Positions 54,498 to 64,000 of a stretch of DNA of 64,000 bases are shown here, piece after piece. The notes beneath the pieces were generated by a model, which saw nothing but the letters and a program-made list of their open reading frames with translations, did not search any database and was not told where the DNA came from. The translations under genes were made by a program, and so were the position numbers. How positions within the stretch are numbered: the stretch's first letter is position 1; each line of letters starts with the position of its first letter. This stretch comes from Thiotrichales bacterium (GTDB lineage Bacteria; Pseudomonadota; Gammaproteobacteria; Beggiatoales; Beggiatoaceae), in contig JADGDE010000001.1 of NCBI GenBank assembly GCA_016745035.1, forward strand, positions 63,857 to 127,856, in the 5' to 3' direction.

Positions 54498-56402
54498 ATG
54501 TCAACTTGGAGCATAGAACAATCAAAAGCTTTATATAATATTCAATGTTGGAGTGAGGGTTATTTTGATATTAATAGCACAGGTGAAATGTGTTTGGGCA
54601 CAGCTAGTAGCCCTGCACCTTTAAGTCTGTACCAATTGGTGAAAACGCTTCAAGATAAAGGCTTGTCGCTCCCTTTGTTATTACGTTTCCCACATATTCT
54701 TCAAGATCGCGTGCAACGTTTGCATCAAGCCTTTGAGCAAGCCATGCGCTCTGAACAATATCACGCTGATTATATTCCAGTCTATCCAATTAAAGTTAAT
54801 CAACAACACCAAGTCATTGATGCAATTTTACACAGTGGCAAAACTGGCTTAGAAGCGGGCAGTAAGCCGGAATTACTGGCGGTATTATCCTTAGCCAAAA
54901 CGGGCAGTATCGTTATTTGCAATGGTTATAAAGACAGTGCTTATATTCGCCTAGCTTTGATAGCCCAAGGCATGGGAATTCAAACCCATTTAGTCATCGA
55001 AAAAGCCTCAGAATTAAAACTCATTATTCAAGAAGCTAAAAAACTTGGCATTCGCCCCCTGTTAGGGGTTCGGGTTAAATTGGCATCCACGGCCAAAGGC
55101 AAATGGCAAGACAGTGGCGGCGATAAGTCTAAGTTTGGTCTTAATGCTTCACAAATTCTCGCCATTGTTGAGGTTATTAAGGCGGCGGGTTTAGTCGATT
55201 GCCTGCAACTGATGCATTTTCATATCGGCTCGCAAATTCCTAATATTCGTGATATTCAAAAAGGTTTATACGAAGCGGGGCGCTATTATGCTGAATTACG
55301 GTCTTTAGGTATGCCTATCGGGCTTGTCGATGTGGGTGGTGGTCTGGGGATTGATTATGAAGGGCTGCGCTCGCGGCGCTCTTGTTCTATCAATTATGAT
55401 ATTCAAGAATATGCCAATAATGTTATCCATGAATTTAAGGAAGTTTGCCTTAAATATGATTTACCCCAGCCAGATATTATCACCGAAACTGGACGGGCTA
55501 TCACCGCACATCATGCCGTATTAATTACGGATATTATTGATGCTGAAATGATAAGCCATGAAACCGAACCTGCAAAAGCACAAGATCCTGAAATTATCCG
55601 TGATTTATGGGGACAGCTCAATCATTTAAACAAAGACAATGCTACCGAAGCCTATCACAATGCCACTTATTGGCTCAGTGAAATACACTTTATGTTTGCT
55701 CATGGCTTGATTAACTTAAAACAACGCGCTCATGCCGAACAACTCTATTATGCGATTTGCTCGCAAGTACGGGATTTACTTAAAAACCACGCCCATGCCC
55801 GAATTTATCGGGAATTATTCGATGACTTAAACGAAAAACTCTCCGATAAATATTTTGCTAATTTTTCTCTATTTCGTTCTGTGCCCGATGCTTGGGCGAT
55901 TGACCAATTATTCCCAATTATGCCTTTGCAGCGCTTGGATGAATATCCTGAACGACGCGCAACCTTGCAAGATTTAACTTGTGATTCAGATGGGCAATTT
56001 AAACAATATATCAGTGAAAACGGCATTGATGCGAATTTACCCGTGCATCCACTCAATGATGGCGAAGCCTATTTAATGGGGGTGTTTTTGATTGGGGCTT
56101 ATCAGGAAATTTTAGGGGATATGCATAATTTATTCGGTGAAGTGAACTCGGTAAATATTCATTTCCGTGAAGATGGTCAATATGAATTAAAAAAAGTTAT
56201 CCAAGGGGACAGCGTCAGCGATGTACTTAATGCCGTTAATTTTAATACCAAACATGTGCTGAATATTTATCAGCAAAAACTCAACGATAGCCAGCTTGAT
56301 GCTGATACCCAAGCCTATTATTTACATATTTTAGAGTCAGGTTTAGAAAGTGCAACCTATCTCAATTTGAATACTCAAACCCACCCAAGAGAGGATATTT
56401 AA
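54498..56402 (+). CDS. speA: Biosynthetic arginine decarboxylase
   Basis: 634 aa from MSTWSIEQSKALYNIQCW; AAGGA is 6 nt upstream. Fold III PLP enzyme: the PLP Lys is in YPIKVNQQHQVI, with GLEAGSKPELLAVL, MHFHIGSQIPNI, DVGGGLGIDYEG, ETGRAITAHHA and a C-terminal substrate site with the CDSDGQF segment. It converts arginine to agmatine and CO2. The stop shares a base with the next ATG (TAATG). Confidence 0.96.
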   Translation: MSTWSIEQSKALYNIQCWSEGYFDINSTGEMCLGTASSPAPLSLYQLVKTLQDKGLSLPLLLRFPHILQDRVQRLHQAFEQAMRSEQYHADYIPVYPIKVNQQHQVIDAILHSGKTGLEAGSKPELLAVLSLAKTGSIVICNGYKDSAYIRLALIAQGMGIQTHLVIEKASELKLIIQEAKKLGIRPLLGVRVKLASTAKGKWQDSGGDKSKFGLNASQILAIVEVIKAAGLVDCLQLMHFHIGSQIPNIRDIQKGLYEAGRYYAELRSLGMPIGLVDVGGGLGIDYEGLRSRRSCSINYDIQEYANNVIHEFKEVCLKYDLPQPDIITETGRAITAHHAVLITDIIDAEMISHETEPAKAQDPEIIRDLWGQLNHLNKDNATEAYHNATYWLSEIHFMFAHGLINLKQRAHAEQLYYAICSQVRDLLKNHAHARIYRELFDDLNEKLSDKYFANFSLFRSVPDAWAIDQLFPIMPLQRLDEYPERRATLQDLTCDSDGQFKQYISENGIDANLPVHPLNDGEAYLMGVFLIGAYQEILGDMHNLFGEVNSVNIHFREDGQYELKKVIQGDSVSDVLNAVNFNTKHVLNIYQQKLNDSQLDADTQAYYLHILESGLESATYLNLNTQTHPREDI

Positions 56403-57484
56403 TGTCAAACAATAGCCCTGTGAATTCACATAATGAATGGGATCCCTTAGAAGAAGTCATTATTGGCAGTTTAGATGGCGCGATGTTTCCTGACTGGAAC
56501 CTGATTAACGAAGCCACTGTTCCCCCCGGTGAATGGGCAGATGTTGAAGCCAAAGTCGGTGGTGCAGGCGCACCTTACCCCAAAGAAATGGTCGATGCCG
56601 CACGTAAAGATTTAGCCGAATTTACCCATATCCTCAAATCTGAGGGCGTGAATGTTCGCAATATTCAGCCCGTGAGCTATGAAACACCTTTCAAAAGTCC
56701 TAACTGGGACTCTGCCAACGGGTTTTGTGCCGCTAACCCCCGTGATCCTTTCATGGTCATTGGCAATGAAATCTTAGAAACGCCGATGGCGGATCGAGGA
56801 CGTTATTTTGAAGCTTGGGGTTATCGGGAACTGTTCAAAGAATACTTTCGCGCTGGGGCAAAATGGACATCTGCACCCAAACCACAGTTATTAGATGATT
56901 TGTATGATTGGGATTATAAAGTCCCGACAGCCGATGAAAAAATGCGCTTTATGGTCAACGAGTTTGAACCGGTATTTGATGCTGCCGATTTTGTCCGTTG
57001 CGGGCGCGATATTTTTGGACAGCGCAGTAATGTGACCAATGCCATGGGCATGGAATGGCTACGCCGCCATTTAGGTGATGGCTATCGCGTCCACGAAATC
57101 CATAACCGCTCGCCAGAGGCAATTCATATCGACACCACGTTTATGCCGATTGCTCCGGGTAAAGTCTTGGTTAGTCCCGATTATGTCGATGTCGATAATC
57201 TTCCAGAGGTGCTGAAAACATGGGATATTTTGGTTGCGCCCAAACCCCTAACGCCTGCCGACCCGCTGGGCATTTTAAGCAAATGGATTTGTATTAATGT
57301 CCTGATGCTCGATGAGGAGCGGATTATTGTCGAAAAACGCCAAGAACCCTTAATCAAAGCCCTCAAAGGCTGGGGTTTCAAACCGATTCCTTGCTCGTTT
57401 GAGAATTACTTCCCCTTCCTCGGCTCGTTCCATTGTGCGACCTTAGATGTACGTCGGCGCGGGGAATTACAGTCCTATTTTTAA
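56402..57484 (+). CDS. Amidinotransferase (glycine amidinotransferase-like)
   Basis: 360 aa. The catalytic Cys is in LGSFHCATLDVRRRGE, the His in EAIHIDTTFMPIAPG and the Asp in FDAADFVRCGRDIF. The family moves the amidino group from arginine to glycine or other amines (AGAT, StrB, CyrA, SxtG). The acceptor here is unknown. Coupling to speA links two arginine-consuming enzymes and hints at a guanidino compound; possible acceptors are amines or amino acids from the agmatine/putrescine route. It is not an agmatine deiminase, as shown by the DVRR context. Confidence 0.88.
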   Translation: MSNNSPVNSHNEWDPLEEVIIGSLDGAMFPDWNLINEATVPPGEWADVEAKVGGAGAPYPKEMVDAARKDLAEFTHILKSEGVNVRNIQPVSYETPFKSPNWDSANGFCAANPRDPFMVIGNEILETPMADRGRYFEAWGYRELFKEYFRAGAKWTSAPKPQLLDDLYDWDYKVPTADEKMRFMVNEFEPVFDAADFVRCGRDIFGQRSNVTNAMGMEWLRRHLGDGYRVHEIHNRSPEAIHIDTTFMPIAPGKVLVSPDYVDVDNLPEVLKTWDILVAPKPLTPADPLGILSKWICINVLMLDEERIIVEKRQEPLIKALKGWGFKPIPCSFENYFPFLGSFHCATLDVRRRGELQSYF

Positions 57485-57499
57485 GCGGACAATGATGAT

Positions 57500-57609
57500 A
57501 GCGGGACTTTATATCAAACTGGAATCGCGGCTTTAGCCGCGCCTGAACGGGACGGAAGTCCCGATTCCAGCGTTGGAGCAACTCACCTGCAATGGCTATG
57601 AGTCCCGCT
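57500..57609. repeat. Nested palindrome (cloverleaf-like) after the amidinotransferase gene
   Basis: The outer stem is AGCGGGACT (57500-57508) with AGTCCCGCT (57601-57609). The middle stem is CTGGAATCG (57519-57527) with CGATTCCAG (57562-57570). Inside are hairpins CGCGGCTTTAGCCGCG (57526-57541) and CGGGAC-GGAA-GTCCCG (57548-57563). It could end transcription or be a REP-like element. Confidence 0.75.
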
Positions 57610-57627
57610 CAAAACTAATCAAGGCTT

Positions 57628-57788
57628 AGAGTCTATGCGAAATATGAATAATCTGCTGCAAATCCGCTATTTTGGTCTAATTCCGCGCTTTTATTCGTTA
57701 AATAACGCGTTATTCGCCTCACAAAATCACTCAATTAGCCTCAAAATATCTGATTTTCGCGACGATTCCCATACTCCGCATAGACTCT
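57628..57788. mobile_element. 161-bp MITE-like element, copy 2
   Basis: The ends AGAGTCTATGCG / CGCATAGACTCT are perfect. Inverted relative to copy 1 at 3390-3550, it has the same length and about six mismatches. It fills the spacer between convergent genes. The 57485-57800 spacer holds only this and the nested palindrome. Confidence 0.85.
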
Positions 57789-57800
57789 TAGGAAAACCTT

Positions 57801-58655
57801 TTATTCCAGCTCATAGCCAGCGGCAAGCAAGGTATTTTCTAATAAAGTCGCAATCGTCATCGGCCCGACACCACCCGGTACTGGGGTAATCCAACTGGCT
57901 TTTTCTGCGGCTGAATCAAATTCAACATCACCGACCAAACGTCCATCGTCTAGGCGATTAATGCCGACATCAATCACGATAGCACCTTGTTTAAGCCAGC
58001 TACCCTTGACAAATTCAGGGCGACCGACAGCAGCAACAACAATATCGGCTTGCCCGACTTTTTGCTCCAAGTCTTTGGTGCGGCTATGACAGACGGTGAT
58101 CGTACAAGCAGCGGCGAGTAATTCCAGTGCCATCGGACGGCCGACAATATTCGATTGCCCAACAATCACCGCATCCAAACCGGATAAACTCATACCTGTT
58201 TTTGCAAGCATGGTCATCACACCTTTAGGGGTGCAAGGGCGCAAATGAGGCATTCTCAGTGCCAATAAACCAATATTATGCGGATGAAAACCATCGACAT
58301 CTTTGTCAGGGGTGATATGGGCGATGACTTTATTAGCATCAATATGTGCGGGCAAAGGCAATTGCACCAAAATCCCATGAATGCGATCATCTTGGTTCAA
58401 GTCGCTAATGATCTTGAGTAAGTCCGCCTCGCTGGTATTGCTTTCCAAATCGTAAGAACGTGAATAAAATCCCACTTCCTCACAGGCTTTGCGCTTATTG
58501 CGTACATACACTTGTGAGGCGGGATCAGCACCTAATAAAATCACCGCAAGCCCTGGCACAGGGTTGCCCTGTCCGCGCTGTTTATCAACCACTTGTTTGA
58601 TTTGTTGCCGTAATTCAGCCGCGATTTGTTTACCATCTAAGCGTTGTGCTGTCAT
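57801..58655 (-). CDS. folD: Methylenetetrahydrofolate dehydrogenase / cyclohydrolase
   Basis: 284 aa, full length. Signatures are [14 protein letters not shown] (with the catalytic Lys), [31 protein letters not shown] and [19 protein letters not shown] cytosolic one-carbon folate enzyme. Its start lies 25 bp from that of the divergent secreted protein, so the promoters must overlap coding regions. Confidence 0.96.
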   Translation of the reverse strand: MTAQRLDGKQIAAELRQQIKQVVDKQRGQGNPVPGLAVILLGADPASQVYVRNKRKACEEVGFYSRSYDLESNTSEADLLKIISDLNQDDRIHGILVQLPLPAHIDANKVIAHITPDKDVDGFHPHNIGLLALRMPHLRPCTPKGVMTMLAKTGMSLSGLDAVIVGQSNIVGRPMALELLAAACTITVCHSRTKDLEQKVGQADIVVAAVGRPEFVKGSWLKQGAIVIDVGINRLDDGRLVGDVEFDSAAEKASWITPVPGGVGPMTIATLLENTLLAAGYELE

Positions 58656-58680
58656 GCTTTTATCACTTTGGAAAATTGTT

Positions 58681-60645
58681 ATGGAATTAAACGCCCTATT
58701 GTCCCATAAAATACGGCAATCTGTCAGTCTCTGTTTATGTTGTTTTTCACTGGTAACGCAAGCTGCCGTGGTGGGTGATGGCAGCCCCGCCTCTTGTACC
58801 CAGTCGATATTAAAAGCCGCTGTAGAGCAGGGCGGCGAGGTCAGTTTTAACTGTGGTGCGCAGCCGCATATTATTTATTTAACTGAGGAAATTTTTATAG
58901 ATAAAGACATTGTTATTGATGGCGGCGGTTTAATCATTCTTGATGGTCGGAGCAAAAATCGGATTTTTAAAACCCTGAGTGATAGGGAACCCAACATGAA
59001 TATCAACTTGCGCAATTTACAGCTTCAATATGGCTATAACCATAATGAAGGCGGTGGCGCGATTCATTTTGGTGCGCGCACCGATGTATTAATGGAAAAC
59101 GTAATCTTTTATAAAAACGAAGCATTGCGCGATAGACCGCAATGTGATGGCGGCGGCGGGGCTTTTTTCTTGGGCTATGCCAGCACCGCAACCATTAAAA
59201 ACAGCCGGTTTTTATACAATAAAGCCAATAATGGCGGGGCAATGGCGCATTTACACAGCGATTTGGATGTCACTGATAGCTTGTTCGAGGGCAATAGCGC
59301 TACGCATACAGCCTTTGTCGGTCAATACAATGATTGTAGTGGTGGTGGGGCGATTTATATGGATGGCGCGCGGCGTGATTATGATGGCGGTGAACGCTGG
59401 CTGAAGTTTCGGCGGGTAAAATTTATCAATAACCAAGTCGATCATTTAGGCGGCGCAATCTATAGCCATATTTATGATACCGACAATACCTTAGTCGAAG
59501 ACTGTTTATTCATTGGCAATCAAGCTACAGGGGACTGGGGCGGTGGGGCGATTTGGCATAACCGCGCTGATGGTCAAGGGTATATGTACTTGAATAATAG
59601 CTTAATTGCCCATAACCGCGCCCATCGTTCCGGCGGTGGCATTTATGCTGACGGCCCGTTGAGCATACGCAACACCACCTTGTATAAAAATATGGTCTTA
59701 AATCCACATGTGGCAGAGGAAGATTATCGCCGTGGTATTGGTGGGGCAATTAATTTGGGCAATGGCAGCGAGTCGCAAATTTTCAACAGTACGATTGTCG
59801 AGAATGTCGCCGGTTACATCGCCGGCGGAATCATTGGTGGCACAACTGGAAATGCTCAATCCGCACCTTTGGTCGCCAACAGTATCATTAGCAACAACAT
59901 ATCCCTGCGCCCCGACGCACGACAAAGTTGTAATCAATCTCTGCGTGATGGTGGTGGCAATATTCAATATCCGCACGGTGATAAATATCGTTGTTTTGAT
60001 CATGCCTTAAGTCAAGATCCACGCCTAGATGTACTCGCCGATTATGGCGGTTATTATCCTAGCATCGCCTTAAAATCTGACAGCCCAGCCATTGGCTATA
60101 GTACCCCTGATTATTGCCCCTCCATCGACCAACGCGCAGGGACGCGCAAAGCCCAATGTGATAGTGGTGCTTTCGAGTTTGGCAACAAGCTTGCTTTTCA
60201 TCATGTCACCGAGGCATTTGAGTTTGATGGCAACAATTTAACAGCTAGTGCTAGCCGTTTTAATTATCGCCTCAGTGATGATAATGGCTTTAGTGGTAAT
60301 CAGCTCAGCGCCAATAGTCACACGCGCTTAAGTTTGAGCATTGATATTAAACCCACTAGTGCTGATATTGGGCAAACCGTACAATTATTTTTGCTGGTCA
60401 TGTTTGCTGATGGTCAAATTCGTAGCCTCAATCAGCAAGGGCAATGGCAGCTGTGGGATTTTAATCGTATGACCTTGCCAATGATAAGCGCCCCCATGAT
60501 ATTACCTGCACAAATGTCATTGGATTTATTAAAACAGGTACTTTTTCCCGTCGGTACTTATCAAGTCTGGTTTGGTTATAAACGTGCTGATACAACACTG
60601 ATATTGCCAGTTAAAGAACTATCGATATCAATAGTTAAGCAGTAA
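58681..60645 (+). CDS. Secreted right-handed beta-helix protein
   Basis: 654 aa from the ATG at 58681; a signal peptide ends near LVTQAAV. Residues 50-480 are parallel beta-helix repeats of pectate-lyase/POMP style ([43 protein letters not shown]). A choice-of-anchor-Q-like end follows ([13 protein letters not shown] ... CDSGAFEFG). The last 110 residues form a separate beta domain that resembles the end of the protein at 62724-64000. It is a surface or secreted protein; no catalytic residues are assigned. Confidence 0.8.
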   Translation: MELNALLSHKIRQSVSLCLCCFSLVTQAAVVGDGSPASCTQSILKAAVEQGGEVSFNCGAQPHIIYLTEEIFIDKDIVIDGGGLIILDGRSKNRIFKTLSDREPNMNINLRNLQLQYGYNHNEGGGAIHFGARTDVLMENVIFYKNEALRDRPQCDGGGGAFFLGYASTATIKNSRFLYNKANNGGAMAHLHSDLDVTDSLFEGNSATHTAFVGQYNDCSGGGAIYMDGARRDYDGGERWLKFRRVKFINNQVDHLGGAIYSHIYDTDNTLVEDCLFIGNQATGDWGGGAIWHNRADGQGYMYLNNSLIAHNRAHRSGGGIYADGPLSIRNTTLYKNMVLNPHVAEEDYRRGIGGAINLGNGSESQIFNSTIVENVAGYIAGGIIGGTTGNAQSAPLVANSIISNNISLRPDARQSCNQSLRDGGGNIQYPHGDKYRCFDHALSQDPRLDVLADYGGYYPSIALKSDSPAIGYSTPDYCPSIDQRAGTRKAQCDSGAFEFGNKLAFHHVTEAFEFDGNNLTASASRFNYRLSDDNGFSGNQLSANSHTRLSLSIDIKPTSADIGQTVQLFLLVMFADGQIRSLNQQGQWQLWDFNRMTLPMISAPMILPAQMSLDLLKQVLFPVGTYQVWFGYKRADTTLILPVKELSISIVKQ

Positions 60646-60685
60646 TTCCCTTGTAAGCTTGGATTATATTTCAAACTGACAGGTT

Positions 60686-62549
<1,864 letters not shown>

Positions 62550-62565
62550 AGTAAATTAGCACCTA

Positions 62566-62583
62566 GGAGAGTATGTACTCTCC
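62566..62583. terminator. Hairpin after the purA remnant
   Basis: GGAGAGTA-TG-TACTCTCC, an 8-bp perfect inverted repeat, ends 34 bp after the stop. A second small palindrome, GCATAGTATGC, follows. There is no T-run, so termination is only probable. Confidence 0.5.
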
Positions 62584-62632
62584 TTAAGGAAACATACTTG
62601 CATAGTATGCATCGCAAAAAAATTAACAAAAT

Positions 62633-62710
62633 AGGCACCCATAAATTTTAGTGGGTGTCTAATTTTAGTTAGTGGGTGTCTGGTTTTCTTGGTTTTCTTT
62701 TCTCATATAG
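62633..62710 (-). repeat. GACACCCA REP-like motifs (double copy with hairpin)
   Basis: AGGCACCCA-N10-TGGGTGTCT (62633-62660) can form a hairpin with one G-T pair. A second TGGGTGTCT follows at about 62674. On the minus strand a GA-rich stretch (from about 62710) precedes GACACCCA and an AT-rich part, the same order as at 3307 and 27121. Confidence 0.6.
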
Positions 62711-62723
62711 ACAGGCTTGTGCT

Positions 62724-64000
62724 TTATTGAGTAACCTCCACACCCATGGCATTCATGGTGTAGATAAGTTTTCCATCAGGCAGACGATAGCCAATATGCC
62801 AGTTATAAGACCCCATTGCTTCGAGAGAAAGTGTATCGACAGGCACTTCGAGTTTCCCTGGTTTCAGCAATACAGTCGCTGCGGGTTTCAAGTTTGCGAA
62901 TGATGGCTTCCAAGGAACCCAGCCTGTATCAACCATACGTAGGAGGCTACCTTTATCGGGATGAGTTCCTATCATAACTAATTCAGCATTTTGCTCATAA
63001 TGTGCTGGATCAGCGTAAATATTAGCAATAACTTGGACAGTTTGGTGTTGTTTTGCAGTGATATGGCGTGCCATTGTGTCATTTTTAATTTTAATCATAC
63101 CACCTATGTATGTATGTGCTGGATTTGGGTTCAAGGTGTTGCTTTGTAGGTCATACATATTCGTATTACTTACAATAATCTCCATGGGTAAATTATTGTA
63201 AATAAGACTACCATTTACACGATAACCCACATAAAAGTGTATGTAACCACTATCGACGGGCAAGGAAGGCACTGGAAAATCATGCTTGATGTCTGTAGGT
63301 AGACCTTCTGGATAATCATCATACATAGCAGCTAAATCAGACATTATATTTTTGTGTGTCAGATCGAGCACTTCATTCCATTGAAATGAGCGGTCAAGGT
63401 TAAACCCGCGAAGTCTATTATCTTGTTCATGCAAAGCCAACATAACAATTTCACCGAGTTGTCCAACATGGGCTGAATTGACTTTAAAAGACAATTTTAT
63501 AGTCAATTGATTATCGGTAGCGGTAATAGATAAGGGCTTACCTGTATTGCCAAGACCATCATAAATTGATATTGAAAGACAAGCACCGTTATAAAGTGAA
63601 ATTTGATTAGTTGCTAAATCAACATAGGTTGTTGGAGTGCATTCTGGATCGCTATCACTACCTGTTGGTGGTTGAGAACAGGTAAGGGTTGCTTGAGCAG
63701 TTACTGACAATTTATCTTGATCAGCAACAGATACTTTATAAAAGAAGGTTTGTCCACAGTCTGCGGCGTTAAAGCTTATATCCTGATAAGAGCTTGTAGA
63801 TGTTTGAGCATAGACTTGTGTCCAAGGCCCTACTGCTGTGTCTGCACGGTAAACCGAATAAGCGGTTGCGCCATTGACCGCTTCCCAAGCTAAATCAAGC
63901 AAAGGTATATCAAGACTAAGATCGATCTTTGCCGTTACCGTTAGATTTTGTGGTGCTGGCACTTGAACTGGACAGCTTACTGTCGCCTCAGTCATTGCCG
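62724..64000 (-). CDS. Secreted fibronectin-type protein with two repeated C-terminal domains (partial)
   Basis: The frame reaches the right window edge, and the first ATG (63995) lies at the start of a domain, so the N-terminus is missing. A fibronectin III-like domain comes first (LDLAWEAVNGATAYSVYRAD). Then come a short beta region and two related domains of about 120 residues: GEIVMLALHEQDNRLRGFN ... FYVGYRVNGSLIYNNLP and AELVMIGTHPDKGSLLRM ... WHIGYRLPDGKLIYTMN. The second resembles the C-terminus of the beta-helix protein upstream. It is probably exported; no enzyme motif was seen. Confidence 0.75.
   Translation of the reverse strand, partial: AMTEATVSCPVQVPAPQNLTVTAKIDLSLDIPLLDLAWEAVNGATAYSVYRADTAVGPWTQVYAQTSTSSYQDISFNAADCGQTFFYKVSVADQDKLSVTAQATLTCSQPPTGSDSDPECTPTTYVDLATNQISLYNGACLSISIYDGLGNTGKPLSITATDNQLTIKLSFKVNSAHVGQLGEIVMLALHEQDNRLRGFNLDRSFQWNEVLDLTHKNIMSDLAAMYDDYPEGLPTDIKHDFPVPSLPVDSGYIHFYVGYRVNGSLIYNNLPMEIIVSNTNMYDLQSNTLNPNPAHTYIGGMIKIKNDTMARHITAKQHQTVQVIANIYADPAHYEQNAELVMIGTHPDKGSLLRMVDTGWVPWKPSFANLKPAATVLLKPGKLEVPVDTLSLEAMGSYNWHIGYRLPDGKLIYTMNAMGVEVTQ

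Noticed and set aside
56402-57484. Agmatine deiminase, suggested by the speA neighbour
   Set aside because: Active-site context GSFHCATLDVRRRG and the FDAADFVRCGRD segment fit AGAT-type amidinotransferases, not agmatine deiminases.
58489-58680. N-terminal extension of the beta-helix protein
   Set aside because: It lies antisense within folD; the signal peptide begins at the ATG at 58681.

Overview
The window looks like part of a gammaproteobacterial chromosome. The best guess is a sulfur-storing, gliding or attached member of the Thiotrichales/Beggiatoaceae. The clues are a Gly/Asn/Trp/Tyr-rich exported protein of sulfur-globule type, proteobacterial Complex I genes, a ffs-dnaX neighbourhood, long hybrid kinases, PilZ and GGDEF proteins, an MshL-type secretin, DUF1566 proteins and a caspase-NACHT protein. 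No rRNA is present, so the taxonomy is inferred.

Layout: (1) 1-3151, minus strand: a caspase-NACHT protein ending in PPR-like repeats, running off the left edge, with a coupled small partner. (2) 3.5-10.9 kb, minus strand: a six-gene biosynthetic-looking cluster (dead P-type ATPase-like protein, AMP ligase, acyl carrier protein, HemN-like radical SAM enzyme, unknown protein, sulfotransferase). (3) 11.1-20 kb: DUF1566 protein, sulfur-globule-like protein, two Met-rich coiled-coil membrane proteins, an ABC permease, a hybrid kinase, dnaX with an A10 slippery run, 4.5S RNA and tRNA-Ser(GGA). (4) 20.3-25 kb: nuoABCDEF, stopping after nuoF. (5) 25-27 kb: a strongly AT-rich two-gene island, followed by a Y1 (RAYT/IS200-like) transposase. 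(6) 28-36.5 kb: exporter, PilZ, proS, a metallo-hydrolase, an unusual nadD-AlkD fusion and a TonB-dependent receptor. (7) 36.7-44.5 kb, minus strand: a tight twelve-gene run from hisB to pgeF that contains a Ras-like GTPase/roadblock/two-component module. (8) 45-54.4 kb: diguanylate cyclase, trpS, hybrid kinase, mshL, methyltransferase and a double glycosyltransferase. (9) 54.5-57.5 kb: speA coupled to an amidinotransferase. (10) 57.5-64 kb: repeats, folD, secreted beta-helix and fibronectin-type proteins, and a scar joining the remains of a ubiH-like gene and of purA.

Small repeats are frequent. They comprise a 161-bp MITE (two copies), a second MITE family with CTGATGTTACGCA ends, a GACACCCA REP-like motif that also lies just upstream of the Y1 transposase, and a nested palindrome at 57.5 kb. 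The strongest candidates for something new are the caspase-NACHT-PPR locus, the sulfotransferase/ACP/radical SAM cluster with its pseudo-ATPase, and the NadD-AlkD fusion. All coordinates and translations were read by eye; no database search was run.
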